From Pseudomonas sp. PH1b (lineage in GTDB: Bacteria; Pseudomonadota; Gammaproteobacteria; Pseudomonadales; Pseudomonadaceae): a stretch of DNA of 64,000 nt. Both the position numbers and the translations under genes were made by a program. The stretch covers positions 62,001-126,000 of the forward strand of contig NZ_AYMU01000011.1 in NCBI RefSeq assembly GCF_000633395.1, read 5' to 3'. Shown here piece after piece: positions 1 through 8,162 of this stretch (position 1 is its first letter; every line of letters starts with the position of its first letter). The notes under the pieces were generated by a model. That model was not told the origin of the DNA and ran no database searches. It saw nothing but the letters and a program-made list of their open reading frames with translations.

Positions 1-29
1 CGGGATCGCCAGGGCGCGCGCAGGGCTGA

Positions 30-671
30 TCAAAGGCGCGCGGTGATGGAGTCCGCCAGGCGCTCGAGAATCAGGCAGCAGGACACTGCCCCGGCATCCA
101 GTACCCCCAGGGAGCGCTCCCCAAGGCGGCTGGCCCGACCGATCCGCGCCACCAGGTCGCGGGTCGAGTCCCGGCCTTGGGACGCCGCACTTTTCATGCG
201 TTGCAAGGCCTCCTGGAACGAGGCTCCGGCAGCTTCGGCCTGCTCGAAGGCCTCCACCGCCGGAATCAGCGTGTCCATCAGGCACTTGTCGCCCACGCCG
301 GCCTCGGTGATGTCCTGCAAGGAGGTCAGGCCGCCCCGCAGCAGGCGGGAGAAACCCGCGGCGTCGATCCGGGTGGCGCCGCGCACCTCGTTGGCCATGC
401 CGATGAACAGGCTGCCGTACAGCGGCCCCATGGAGCCGCCGATGCCTTCCATCAGGCTCAGGGTCAGTTCGTCGAGGGCTTCTGCCAGGCCCAGTTCGCG
501 ACCTTCAAGGGCGCGCCCGCAATGGGCGAAGCCCTTGGCCATGTTGATCCCGTGGTCGCCATCGCCGATGGCGCCGTCCACTTCACTCAGGTACTCGCGG
601 TTGGCCACGATCACCGTCACCAGATCGCTGACGATGGCGCTGCCGTCCTGGCTGGAAAACTGCTGGTTCAT
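30..671 (-). CDS. dhaL: Dihydroxyacetone kinase-type subunit DhaL
   Basis: This is the nucleotide-binding half of a dihydroxyacetone kinase, 213 aa, the usual size for a free-standing DhaL. The Mg-binding aspartates sit near the N-terminus in the DGAIGDGDHG stretch (D32, D37, D39), and the all-helical fold is suggested by alternating Ala/Leu-rich helices with a glycine-rich GIGGSMGPLYG loop around residues 75-85. It starts 3 nt after the dhaK stop, so the two subunits are surely co-translated. In this locus the kinase probably phosphorylates a ketotetrose such as erythrulose rather than dihydroxyacetone, because two polyol dehydrogenases and a sugar ABC transporter share the operon. That substrate is inference. 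Transcription runs off the left edge of the window, so later genes of the operon are not visible. Confidence 0.9.
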   Translation of the reverse strand: MNQQFSSQDGSAIVSDLVTVIVANREYLSEVDGAIGDGDHGINMAKGFAHCGRALEGRELGLAEALDELTLSLMEGIGGSMGPLYGSLFIGMANEVRGATRIDAAGFSRLLRGGLTSLQDITEAGVGDKCLMDTLIPAVEAFEQAEAAGASFQEALQRMKSAASQGRDSTRDLVARIGRASRLGERSLGVLDAGAVSCCLILERLADSITARL

Positions 672-674
672 GGC

Positions 675-1676
675 TCACTCCGCCTGGGTCATGCCGATGG
701 AACGGCAAGGGTGGTCGATCAGGGTTGCCAGTTCGGCGTCCAGGCCCAGCAGGGTCAGGGTCACGCCCATCATCTCCAGGGAGGTGAAGTAGTTGCCGAC
801 GTAGCAGCGGTGGATGTTCAGGCCTTGGGCGCGCAACAGGCGCTCGACTTCGGCGTAGAAGATGTACAGCTCCATTACCGGGGTGGCGCCGAGGCCTGAA
901 ACCAGGACCACCACCGACGCGTCGTGCTCAAACTCCCGGTCGGCCAGGATCGGTGCCAGCATGCGCTGGGCCATGGCCGCCGCGGATTCAGTGGGGATCA
1001 CTTCAATGCCCGGCTCGCCATGGTGGCCGATGCCCAGTTCCATCTGGCCGTCGGCAATCTGGAAGTTGGCCTTGCCCACGGCAGGAATGGTGCAGGGGGT
1101 CAGGCCGACGCCGATGGAGCGGCACTGGTCGACTGTTTTCTGCGCGACCCGGATAACCCCGTCGAGGTCGTAGCCCCGGGCCGCTGCCGCGCCGCCGACC
1201 TTCCACATGAAAATTTCCCCGGCCACGCCGCGTCGCTTGTGGATCTCTTCCCGTGGTGCTGACGCCACGTCGTCGTTGGCCACCACCGTGCGTACCTGCA
1301 AGTCCCTGCTGGCGGCCATTTTCATCGCCAGTTTGACATTCATGTTATCGCCGGCGTAGTTGCCATAGAGGCAGGCCACGCCGGCCCCGCGGTCGGCGGC
1401 GCGAAAGGCGTCGAAGAAGCTCTTGGCGGTGGGCGAGGAGAAGATCTCGCCCACTGCCACGGCGTCCACCAGGCCTGGCCCCACATAGCCGAGGAAGGCC
1501 GGCTCATGGCCCGAGCCGCCACCGGTGACGATGCCCACCTGGCCCTGCGGCGAGGCTTGGTGCTTGCCGATGACCCGTGGATTGGCTTCGAACTGTGCCA
1601 GATGCGGATGGGCCAGCAGGATGCCTTGCAGCATGTCCTCGACCACCTGGTCCGGGTCGTTGATCACTCGATTCAT
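675..1676 (-). CDS. dhaK: Dihydroxyacetone kinase-type subunit DhaK
   Basis: This is the substrate-binding subunit of a dihydroxyacetone-family kinase, 333 aa. It has the GGGSGHEP loop (residues 52-59) and the HHGEPG motif, whose His219 should form the hemiaminal with the keto-sugar. I start it at the ATG giving MNRVINDPDQ; the frame stays open far upstream, but that part is antisense-like, overlaps the dehydrogenase gene and has no DhaK similarity. It is followed directly by dhaL and preceded by the zinc dehydrogenase after 53 nt. No DhaM/PTS phosphodonor gene lies in the window, so whether this split kinase uses ATP or a PTS donor cannot be told here. Tetrulose kinases of tetritol pathways belong to this family, which fits the neighbours. 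Confidence 0.9.
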   Translation of the reverse strand: MNRVINDPDQVVEDMLQGILLAHPHLAQFEANPRVIGKHQASPQGQVGIVTGGGSGHEPAFLGYVGPGLVDAVAVGEIFSSPTAKSFFDAFRAADRGAGVACLYGNYAGDNMNVKLAMKMAASRDLQVRTVVANDDVASAPREEIHKRRGVAGEIFMWKVGGAAAARGYDLDGVIRVAQKTVDQCRSIGVGLTPCTIPAVGKANFQIADGQMELGIGHHGEPGIEVIPTESAAAMAQRMLAPILADREFEHDASVVVLVSGLGATPVMELYIFYAEVERLLRAQGLNIHRCYVGNYFTSLEMMGVTLTLLGLDAELATLIDHPCRSIGMTQAE

Positions 1677-1729
1677 GACGGTTTTCCTGTGTTCTTGTTG
1701 TTGGCCGTGGCGCGGTGAGTGGGGGCGGC

Positions 1730-2848
1730 TCAGGGCTTGAGTACCACCTTGAGGGAGCGATCGCCACGTTCCATCACCGCGAAGGCCTGCTTGAAGTCCG
1801 CCAGGGCGAAGGTGTGGGTGACCACGTCGCGCATGTCGATCTTGCGCTGGCCGATGAAGTCGATGGCCCGCGGGTACATGTAGGGCCCCAGGTGCGAGCC
1901 GAGCACGTCCAGTTCCTTGCGGTCGCCGATGATCGACCAGTCCACCGTGGCTTCGTCGTTGAACACGCTGAACTCGACGAAGCGCCCCAGTTTGCGCAGC
2001 ATCGCCAGGCCCTGGTTGACCGCCTTGTGGTGGCCGGTGGCTTCGATGTAGATGTCGCAGCCATAGCCTTCGGTGAGGCCGCGGATCTTTGCCAGCACGT
2101 CTTCCTCGGCCGGGTTCCAGACCTCGTCGGCGCCCATGCGCAGGGCCAGTTCGGCGCGCTCGGGCTTCATGTCGAGGACGATCAGGCGCTTGGGGTTGCG
2201 CATGCGCACCGCGCCGATGATCCCCAGGCCCAGGGTGCCGGCCCCGGCCACCACCACGATGTCGTCGAAGCCGACATCGGCGCGGTCGGCGGCGTGCAGG
2301 GAGCAGGCCAGGGGTTCGATGAGGATGGCCTCGTCCGCTGGAATGCTGTCCGGCACTTTGTGCACGATGCCTTCCCGGGTGAAGATCATGTACTGAGCCA
2401 TGGCCCCCTGGACGTTGTTCTGGAAGCCGTACAGGTCGTGTTTCTGGCACATCCAGTACTGGCCGTGGTTGCAGAAGCGACAGCCCCAGCAGGGCACGAT
2501 CTGCTCCGAGATCACCCGGTCGCCGACCTTGACCCCGCGTTTTTCCGCGCCCGGCCCCAGGGCCACCACCCGGCACACGAACTCGTGGCCGGGGATCATT
2601 GGCGGCTTGACGTAGCGCGGCTGCTCGGCGTCGCCCCAGAACGACGGCGCGCCGCGGTAGGTCTTGATATCACCCATGCAGATGCCGCACAGCTCGACCT
2701 GGGTCAGGATCTCCTCGGGCCCCGGTATGGGGACGGGCACCTGTTCCAGGCGGTAGTCCTCGGGACCGTGGCAGACCACCGCCTGCATGGTGGCGGGAAT
2801 GGCGGGCGGCAACTGATGGGCGCTGGCGGTTTCAGGCTGGCTGGACAT
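1730..2848 (-). CDS. Zinc-dependent polyol dehydrogenase, candidate erythritol/L-threitol dehydrogenase
   Basis: This is a medium-chain zinc dehydrogenase of 372 aa. The catalytic-zinc ligands are visible as C57 (CGICMGD), H88 and E89 (GHEF). The structural-zinc lobe has four cysteines (C120, C123, C126, C134), and the NAD-binding Rossmann motif reads GAGTLGLG. Enzymes of this family oxidise secondary alcohols of polyols such as sorbitol, threonine and erythritol. Together with the SDR, the DhaK/DhaL kinase and the RpiB-like isomerase it matches the enzyme set described for erythritol and threitol use in Mycobacterium smegmatis, where a zinc enzyme oxidises erythritol/L-threitol to a tetrulose. 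The exact substrate is inferred from context. The N-terminal 20 residues before MQAVVCHGPE are an extension and the true start could be the internal Met21. Confidence 0.85.
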   Translation of the reverse strand: MSSQPETASAHQLPPAIPATMQAVVCHGPEDYRLEQVPVPIPGPEEILTQVELCGICMGDIKTYRGAPSFWGDAEQPRYVKPPMIPGHEFVCRVVALGPGAEKRGVKVGDRVISEQIVPCWGCRFCNHGQYWMCQKHDLYGFQNNVQGAMAQYMIFTREGIVHKVPDSIPADEAILIEPLACSLHAADRADVGFDDIVVVAGAGTLGLGIIGAVRMRNPKRLIVLDMKPERAELALRMGADEVWNPAEEDVLAKIRGLTEGYGCDIYIEATGHHKAVNQGLAMLRKLGRFVEFSVFNDEATVDWSIIGDRKELDVLGSHLGPYMYPRAIDFIGQRKIDMRDVVTHTFALADFKQAFAVMERGDRSLKVVLKP

Positions 2849-2887
2849 AGACGGGCACCTCGGCGCAATGGCTGGAATGTCTGCGGG

Positions 2888-3646
2888 TTACTGAATGCTG
2901 TAGCCGCCGTCGATCACCACGTTCTCGCCGGTGATCATCTTGGCGGCGTCGCTGAGCAGGTAGAGCACCAGCCCGGCGATTTCCTCGGGTTGGGCGAAGC
3001 GCCCGACCGGGATCTGCAATTTGGCCCGCTCCCCCAGTTCGCCGGCCCAGGCCTGCTTGCCCAGGGCGGTCTCGACAATGGTTGGCGAGACGGCGTTGAC
3101 GTTGATTCCGTCCGCCGCCCACTCCATGGCCAGGACCTTGGTCATGCCCACCACGGCGGCCTTGCTGGCGCAGTAGGCGACGTGCCGGTCGAGGCCGATC
3201 ACCGCCGCCTGGGAGGCAAGGTTGACGATGCGCCCGCCGCCCTGGTCTCGCATGTGCCGGGCGCAGGCCTGGGCCATGAAGAAGCTGGCCTTGAGGTTGA
3301 TGTCGAGGGTGGTGTCCCAGGCGCTTTCGGTCACTTGCAGGGCCTTGTCCAGCAATGCCACGCCGGCGCTGTTGACCAGAAAGTCCAGGCGCCCGAAGTG
3401 CTCGGCCACTTGCTCCACTGCCTGGTTCAACTGGTCCAGCTCCCGCAGGTCCACCGGCACCCCCAGGTGCTGGCTGCCCAGGTTGGCGGCCATGCGCAGC
3501 ACCGCCGGGTCGCGGTCGAGCAGGGCCACTCGGGCGCCGCGCTCCACCAGCAGGCTGGCGCAGGCCAGGCCGATGCCGGCGGCGCCACCGGTAATCACGG
3601 CGCAACGACCGCTCAGATCGAAGGCCTGGTCCCAGAATCCGGACAT
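2888..3646 (-). CDS. Short-chain dehydrogenase/reductase, candidate D-threitol-type dehydrogenase
   Basis: This is a classical SDR of 252 aa. It has the cofactor motif TGGAAGIG near residue 19, NSAG in place of the usual NNAG, the catalytic Ser in NLASQAAV, and the Tyr/Lys pair in YCASK. The C-terminus ends GENVVIDGGYSIQ, typical of polyol and 3-oxoacyl SDRs. It is the first enzyme gene after the ABC transporter genes, with 39 nt to the zinc dehydrogenase. Two stereochemically different dehydrogenases feeding one tetrulose kinase is the arrangement known for D-threitol versus erythritol/L-threitol catabolism, and that is the basis of the suggested role. Any other SDR-type sugar alcohol dehydrogenase activity remains possible. 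Confidence 0.85.
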   Translation of the reverse strand: MSGFWDQAFDLSGRCAVITGGAAGIGLACASLLVERGARVALLDRDPAVLRMAANLGSQHLGVPVDLRELDQLNQAVEQVAEHFGRLDFLVNSAGVALLDKALQVTESAWDTTLDINLKASFFMAQACARHMRDQGGGRIVNLASQAAVIGLDRHVAYCASKAAVVGMTKVLAMEWAADGINVNAVSPTIVETALGKQAWAGELGERAKLQIPVGRFAQPEEIAGLVLYLLSDAAKMITGENVVIDGGYSIQ

Positions 3647-3712
3647 GTCATGACTCCTTGTTGTAGGTGGTGGCCGGTGCCGGGCGAGCAGGCTCGCCGG
3701 TCACCGCAGGGG

Positions 3713-4735
3713 CTATTTGCTGCCGCTGACCTGCTGGTACAGCGCGTCGGCGTTGGCCGGGGTCACCGGCACCCAGGGCAGGATGTACAGCGTGTCGCTG
3801 CCATCACCCCATTTCAGATTGCTGGCGTAGCGCTCCCAGATCACCGAGCGCGGCTTGTAGTCCTTACCGGCCAAGGTCCGCAGGGCCACGTCCAGGGCAC
3901 CCTGAGACTGGGCCTGGGCGTCCTGCAGGAAAGTCGTGAGTTGGCCTTTTTTCGCTGCCTGGATGGCATCCGGCATGCCGTCGATGGAGGTCACCGGCAC
4001 GTCGCTGGGGGACAGCCCGCGGGACTTGATCGCCTGCAGGGCGCCCAGGGCCATGTCGTCGTTCTGCGCGATGACCCCCGAGATGCCGCCATTGGGGTGG
4101 GCGTTGAGCCAGTCTTCGGTCAGGGACAGGGCTTCGGCCCGGGACCAGTTGGCGGTCTTCATCTCGATGACCTTGATGTCCGGGTGCTGCTTGAGCACTT
4201 CCATCTCGCCTTTTTCGCGGTCGATCTGGGCCGACTGGCCGATCGGGCCCTGGATGATCACCACATTGCCCTTGCCCTTGAGCGTGTCGACCATGGCCTG
4301 GGCCTGCAGGCGCCCGCCCTCGACGTCGTCGTTGCCGACGTAGGGCACGCTGGCGCTGGCCACCTTGGTGTTGGAGGCGATCACCGGAATGTCGTTCTCC
4401 CGGGCCCGGGCCACGGCGCCGACCCCGGCCTTGGTGTCGATGGGCACGAAGATGATCGCGTCGTAGTGCTGGGTGACCATGGTCTCGATCTGGTTGTTCT
4501 GGGTCAGGGCGTCGTAGTTGCCGTCGAACACGGTGATCTGCACCGTGCCGTCCTTGACCGCTGGATGCTGCTTGAGCTCGCGCACCCAGTTCTGCATGAA
4601 CTGGCCCTTGAGGCCGTAGACCGCGGCGCCGATCTTGTAGGTCTTTTCGGCTGCCAGCGCCGGGTTGCCGGAGAGCAGGGTGATGGCCACCACTGCTGCC
4701 AGGGAAGTGCCAAGCCGGATCGGAGAAAGCTTCAT
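3713..4735 (-). CDS. Ribose-type ABC transporter periplasmic sugar-binding protein
   Basis: This is a periplasmic binding protein of the Peripla_BP_4 (ribose/galactose-like) family, 340 aa. The N-terminus MKLSPIRLGTSLAAVVAITLL is a signal peptide cleaved after ...ALA. I choose this start because GGAG lies 6 nt upstream; a Met five residues earlier would place the ribosome site inside the coding sequence. Sugar-contact stretches typical of the family include IIFVPIDTKAG, VGNDDVEGG and GVIAQNDDMALGA. It should capture the sugar alcohol and deliver it to the permease/ATPase encoded just upstream in the operon. The binding protein is transcribed after the ATPase and permease genes here. Confidence 0.9.
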   Translation of the reverse strand: MKLSPIRLGTSLAAVVAITLLSGNPALAAEKTYKIGAAVYGLKGQFMQNWVRELKQHPAVKDGTVQITVFDGNYDALTQNNQIETMVTQHYDAIIFVPIDTKAGVGAVARARENDIPVIASNTKVASASVPYVGNDDVEGGRLQAQAMVDTLKGKGNVVIIQGPIGQSAQIDREKGEMEVLKQHPDIKVIEMKTANWSRAEALSLTEDWLNAHPNGGISGVIAQNDDMALGALQAIKSRGLSPSDVPVTSIDGMPDAIQAAKKGQLTTFLQDAQAQSQGALDVALRTLAGKDYKPRSVIWERYASNLKWGDGSDTLYILPWVPVTPANADALYQQVSGSK

Positions 4736-4780
4736 GGGGAACTCCATTGTTGTTGTGGTTGTACCGCGCGGTGGCGGGGG

Positions 4781-5776
4781 TCAGCCTTTCTTCTTGCGCC
4801 AGACATCGATCAGCACCGCGAAGACGATGATCAGGCCCTTGGCGACTTGCTGGTAATAGGACGACACCCCCAGCAGGTTCAGGCCGTTGTTGATCACCCC
4901 GATCAACAGGGCGCCGAACAGGGTGCCGACCATGCTGCCGGTGCCGCCGGACAGGCTGGTGCCGCCGATTACCACCGCGGCGATGGCGTCCAGCTCGTAG
5001 GAGGTGCCGGCCTGGGGCAGGGCCGAGGTGGTGCGGGCCGAGAGCACCACGCCGGCCAGCCCCGCCAGCAGGCCCGAGACCACGTACACCGAGAACATCA
5101 CCTTGCGCACGCCGATCCCGGAGGTGCGCGCGCTTTTCTCGTTGCCGCCCACCGCATACACGTAGCGGCCGTAGGTGGTGTAGCGCAGCACCAGCCAGAA
5201 GATCAGCGCCACCACCGCGAAGATCACGATGGGCACGCCCACCGGGCCGATCTTGCCGATGCCCAGGGCCAGGTAGTGTTCCGGCAGGTCGGTGACCGGG
5301 CTGCCGTCGTTGAGGATGAAGGTCATGCCGCGGGCGACGCTGAGCATGCCCAGGGTGGCGACAAAGGGCGGGATCGACAGGTTGGCCACCATGAAGCCGT
5401 TGACCATGCCCAGCATGGCCCCGGCGAACATGCCGGCACTCACCGCCGCCAGCAGGCCGTAGCCCTGGGTCGCCACCAGGGCGCTGCACAGCCCGGCGAA
5501 GGCGAGGATCGAGCCCACCGACAGGTCGATGCCCCGGGTCAGGATCACGTAGGTCATGCCCACCGCCAGGATGCCGTTGATCGAGGTCTGGCGCAGGATG
5601 TCCATCCAGTTGCGCCAGGTCATGAAGTACTCGCTGGCAAAGGCCATGGCCACGCACAGCAGGATGAACACCAGGGGCAGGCCGAAGCGGTCCAGGGCCC
5701 GGCGCAGGTGGCTGCGGGCGGCGGGGCTGACGGCGGTGGCGGTGCTGGCAGGAGAGATCCGGGTCTTGGCATTCAT
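4781..5776 (-). CDS. Ribose-type ABC transporter permease (RbsC family)
   Basis: This is an inner-membrane permease of 331 aa with about eight to ten hydrophobic segments. Family motifs are visible: a GITYVILTRGIDLSVGS-like stretch (here GMTYVILTRGIDLSVGS) and AVVIGGTSLSGG, the EAA-like coupling loop of carbohydrate uptake permeases. Its ATG overlaps the stop codon of the ATPase gene by four bases (ATGA), so the two are translationally coupled. It forms the membrane channel of the sugar alcohol importer. The last residues (DVWRKKKG) are cytoplasmic and basic. Confidence 0.93.
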   Translation of the reverse strand: MNAKTRISPASTATAVSPAARSHLRRALDRFGLPLVFILLCVAMAFASEYFMTWRNWMDILRQTSINGILAVGMTYVILTRGIDLSVGSILAFAGLCSALVATQGYGLLAAVSAGMFAGAMLGMVNGFMVANLSIPPFVATLGMLSVARGMTFILNDGSPVTDLPEHYLALGIGKIGPVGVPIVIFAVVALIFWLVLRYTTYGRYVYAVGGNEKSARTSGIGVRKVMFSVYVVSGLLAGLAGVVLSARTTSALPQAGTSYELDAIAAVVIGGTSLSGGTGSMVGTLFGALLIGVINNGLNLLGVSSYYQQVAKGLIIVFAVLIDVWRKKKG

Positions 5777-7260
5777 GAGGCGAGACTCAACAAGGCTTCC
5801 TGGGAGAGGTCGGTGTCGTGGCTGATGGTCACCAGCCGGCCACCCTTGAAGATCGCGATGCGATCACTCAGGTGCAGCAGTTCCGGGGCTTCGGAAGACA
5901 CCACGATGGCGGCGCCGCCGGCCCGCACGAACTGGTCCAGCAGGTGGTAGATCTCCTGCTTGGCGCCCTCGTCGATACCCCGGGTCGGCTCGTCGCAGAG
6001 CAGGCACACCGGTTGGGTGGACAGGCACTTGGCCAACACCACTTTTTGCTGGTTGCCGCCGCTCATGGACGCCACCGGCAGGTCCAGGGAGCTGACCTTG
6101 ATCTGCAGGCGGCCGATCATGTCCCGGGCCAGGGCCTGTTCCTTGCGGGCATTGATCAGCGACCAGCGCGACAGTTGCCCGTAGGCGCTGAGGGCGATGT
6201 TGCTGAGAATGCTGCCATCGAGCACCAGGCCGCTGTCCTTGCGGTCTTCGGGCACCAGGGACAGGCCGGCGCGCAGGCTGGCTGCCGGGGTGCCCCGGGG
6301 CAGGGGCCGGCCCTGCAGGCTGGCGCTGCCGGCATCGGCGGTAGTCAGGCCATAGAGGCAGTTGAGGAATTCGCTGCGCCCCGAACCCATCAGGCCGTAG
6401 ATGCCGAGGATTTCGCCCTGGCGCAGTTGCAGACTGATGTCCTGGAACTCGCCATCACGGCACAGGCCCTGGACCTCCAGGCAGGTTTGCGCGGCTTGCT
6501 GGCGGCCGGCCTTGTGGTCGATGCGTTGCAGTTCCTGGCCGACGATGCCGCGCACCAGGTGGGCACGGTCGACGTCCGCCATGGACCCGCTCTCGACGAA
6601 GGCGCCATCGCGAAAAATGCTGTAGTCGTCGGCGATCTGGGCCAGTTCGCTGAGGCGGTGCGACACGTAGATGATCCCGGCGCCGCGCTCGGTGAGGCGG
6701 CGGATGGCCCGGAACAGGGTCTGGGTTTCCTGCTCGCCGATGGCCGAGGTCGGTTCGTCCATGATCATCACCTGGCAGTCGTGGCTGAAGGCCTTGGCGA
6801 TTTCCACAAGCTGCACCTGAGCCACGCTCAGGTGGCGCATGGGGCTTTGGGGGTCGACCTCGAACTCCAGGCCCTGCAGCAGCTCGCGGGTCTGCCGAAC
6901 GAGGGCCTTGCGGTCGACGATGCAGCCCAGGCGACGGGGCTCGCGCCCCAGCCAGATGTTCTCGGCCACGGTCATGTCGGGGATCGGCTCCAGCTCCTGG
7001 GTGATCATCGCCACCCCGGCGGCCAGGGCGTCGCCGGGGCGCTCGAAACGCACGGCCCGGCCATTGAGCAGGATGCTGCCGGCGTCACGCTGGCCAATGC
7101 CCATGAGGATGTTGAGAAAGGTCGATTTGCCGGCGCCGTTGCCGCCGCACAGGGCGTGCACGCTGCCGGCCCGCAGATCAAGACAGCCGTCGCGCAGGGC
7201 GGGAACCCCGGCGTAGGCCTTGGCGACATGTCGAGCCTGGAGCAGTAATGGCGTGGCCAT
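5773..7260 (-). CDS. Sugar ABC transporter ATP-binding protein, two ABC domains (RbsA family)
   Basis: This is a double ATPase of 495 aa, the normal length for RbsA/MglA-type proteins. The first nucleotide-binding domain carries Walker A GGNGAGKST and DEPTSAIG. The second carries a GLMGSGRSE loop, the signature MSGGNQQK and Walker B CDEPTRGID. I take the ATG at 7260 (MATPLLLQAR) because AGGA lies 7 nt upstream; the frame is open a further 15 codons without a ribosome site. It is the first gene of the minus-strand operon and faces the RpiB-like gene across a 284-bp divergent promoter region. It energises uptake of the substrate handled by the downstream dehydrogenases. Confidence 0.93.
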   Translation of the reverse strand: MATPLLLQARHVAKAYAGVPALRDGCLDLRAGSVHALCGGNGAGKSTFLNILMGIGQRDAGSILLNGRAVRFERPGDALAAGVAMITQELEPIPDMTVAENIWLGREPRRLGCIVDRKALVRQTRELLQGLEFEVDPQSPMRHLSVAQVQLVEIAKAFSHDCQVMIMDEPTSAIGEQETQTLFRAIRRLTERGAGIIYVSHRLSELAQIADDYSIFRDGAFVESGSMADVDRAHLVRGIVGQELQRIDHKAGRQQAAQTCLEVQGLCRDGEFQDISLQLRQGEILGIYGLMGSGRSEFLNCLYGLTTADAGSASLQGRPLPRGTPAASLRAGLSLVPEDRKDSGLVLDGSILSNIALSAYGQLSRWSLINARKEQALARDMIGRLQIKVSSLDLPVASMSGGNQQKVVLAKCLSTQPVCLLCDEPTRGIDEGAKQEIYHLLDQFVRAGGAAIVVSSEAPELLHLSDRIAIFKGGRLVTISHDTDLSQEALLSLAS

Positions 7261-7314
7261 CGGCGTGTCCTCGTGCGGTGAATTCTTATTAGGTCGCAGA
7301 GTCATGTTTCCCGG

Positions 7315-7508
7315 TGATCATATGTGTATCAAATGAAATTCTGATCAGTCAATCGCTTTCGGAATAATTCTTCCTGAACGGGTTATAGGGCTTTTTACCC
7401 CTCTATGTAGGGCTTTGACTCGGGTGTCAGGTAAATCTCGCTTGACACCTCGGCGTGTAATATTGAAAAAATAGCTGAGCAAAGTTTCAGTCAATGATCA
7501 TATGATCA
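7315..7508. promoter_or_regulatory. Divergent promoter region with repeated TGATCA operators
   Basis: The 284-bp gap between the divergent transporter and isomerase genes is unusually AT-rich. TGATCA occurs four times: at 7315, 7342, 7495 and 7503. Bases 7495-7508 form a perfect 14-bp palindrome (TGATCATATGATCA), and the decamer TGATCATATG recurs exactly 180 bp away at 7315-7324. A weak minus-strand promoter (TTGACT at 7347-7352, TACACA at 7323-7328, spacing 18) would be overlapped by the left copy. The right copy sits 37-50 bp before the isomerase ATG. The likely ligand-controlled binder is the SorC-family regulator encoded at 8163. The palindromes are seen; the regulator assignment is inferred. 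Confidence 0.6.
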
Positions 7509-7544
7509 ATCTCGTTCTTACCTCACTTTGCGGAGCGAACTGCC

Positions 7545-8006
7545 ATGAACAGCGCCTTTTCGGTGGCCATTGGATGTGATGAAGCGGGTTTCGAGCTCAA
7601 GGAATTGCTCAAGGGGCACATTGAGGCGCTGGGGCATCCGCTGGAGGATTTCGGCACTCATTCACTGGAACCGGTGCTGTATCCGGACATCGCCCTGGCC
7701 GTGGCCACGGCGATCAAGGCTGGGCGGCATCGCCTGGGAATACTGGTCTGTGGCACCGGCATCGGCATGGCCATCTCGGCCAACAAGGTTCAGGGCATAC
7801 GCGCGGCGCAAGCCCACGACACCTATTCGGCGGAGCGCGCACGCAAGAGCAACGATGCGCAGATTCTCTCCATTGGCGCCCGGGTGGTCGGGGCGGAGGT
7901 GGCCAAGGGCATTGTCAGTGCCTTCCTGCAATCGGAGTTCGAAGTGGCGCGCTCCGGGGCCAAGGTGGAGCGCATCAACGCCATCGAGCGCGATGGGCAT
8001 TCCTAG
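7545..8006 (+). CDS. RpiB/LacAB-family sugar-phosphate isomerase
   Basis: This is a 153-aa member of the ribose-5-phosphate isomerase B family. The family signature VCGTGIGMAISANK contains the catalytic cysteine, followed by the AQAHDTYSAERARKSNDAQIL segment with the conserved His and Arg. A related isomerase converts D-erythrulose 4-phosphate to D-erythrose 4-phosphate in tetritol catabolism, which would drain the product of the DhaK/DhaL kinase into the pentose phosphate pathway. That role is inferred from gene context; generic ribose or allose phosphate isomerisation is the alternative. It is transcribed away from the transporter operon and toward the regulator. Confidence 0.85.
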   Translation: MNSAFSVAIGCDEAGFELKELLKGHIEALGHPLEDFGTHSLEPVLYPDIALAVATAIKAGRHRLGILVCGTGIGMAISANKVQGIRAAQAHDTYSAERARKSNDAQILSIGARVVGAEVAKGIVSAFLQSEFEVARSGAKVERINAIERDGHS

Positions 8007-8162
8007 GCTTGGTCGGCGCCGCCAAGGACTGGGTGGAACTGGTCGGGGCGGCGACCGGCACCGGGCAGGGCACGCCGGCGCCGTGGCGGCGCACCAAGGC
8101 TGGACGCCATCGACATCCACTAGGAGAATGCGCCTTTGACGCCGAAACGGAAGCCAGTCCAC

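Noticed and set aside
1715-5950. A 1411-codon open frame on the plus strand
   Set aside because: It is antisense to the dehydrogenase, SDR, binding protein and permease genes; the long frame is a by-product of strong GC bias at third codon positions. It is His/Gly/Val-rich without family motifs.
8007-8135. Possible gene remnant between the isomerase and SorC genes (KDWVELVGAATG...)
   Set aside because: A readable peptide continues from an overlapping frame of the isomerase gene, but it has no start or ribosome site of its own and GC-rich DNA often stays open by chance.
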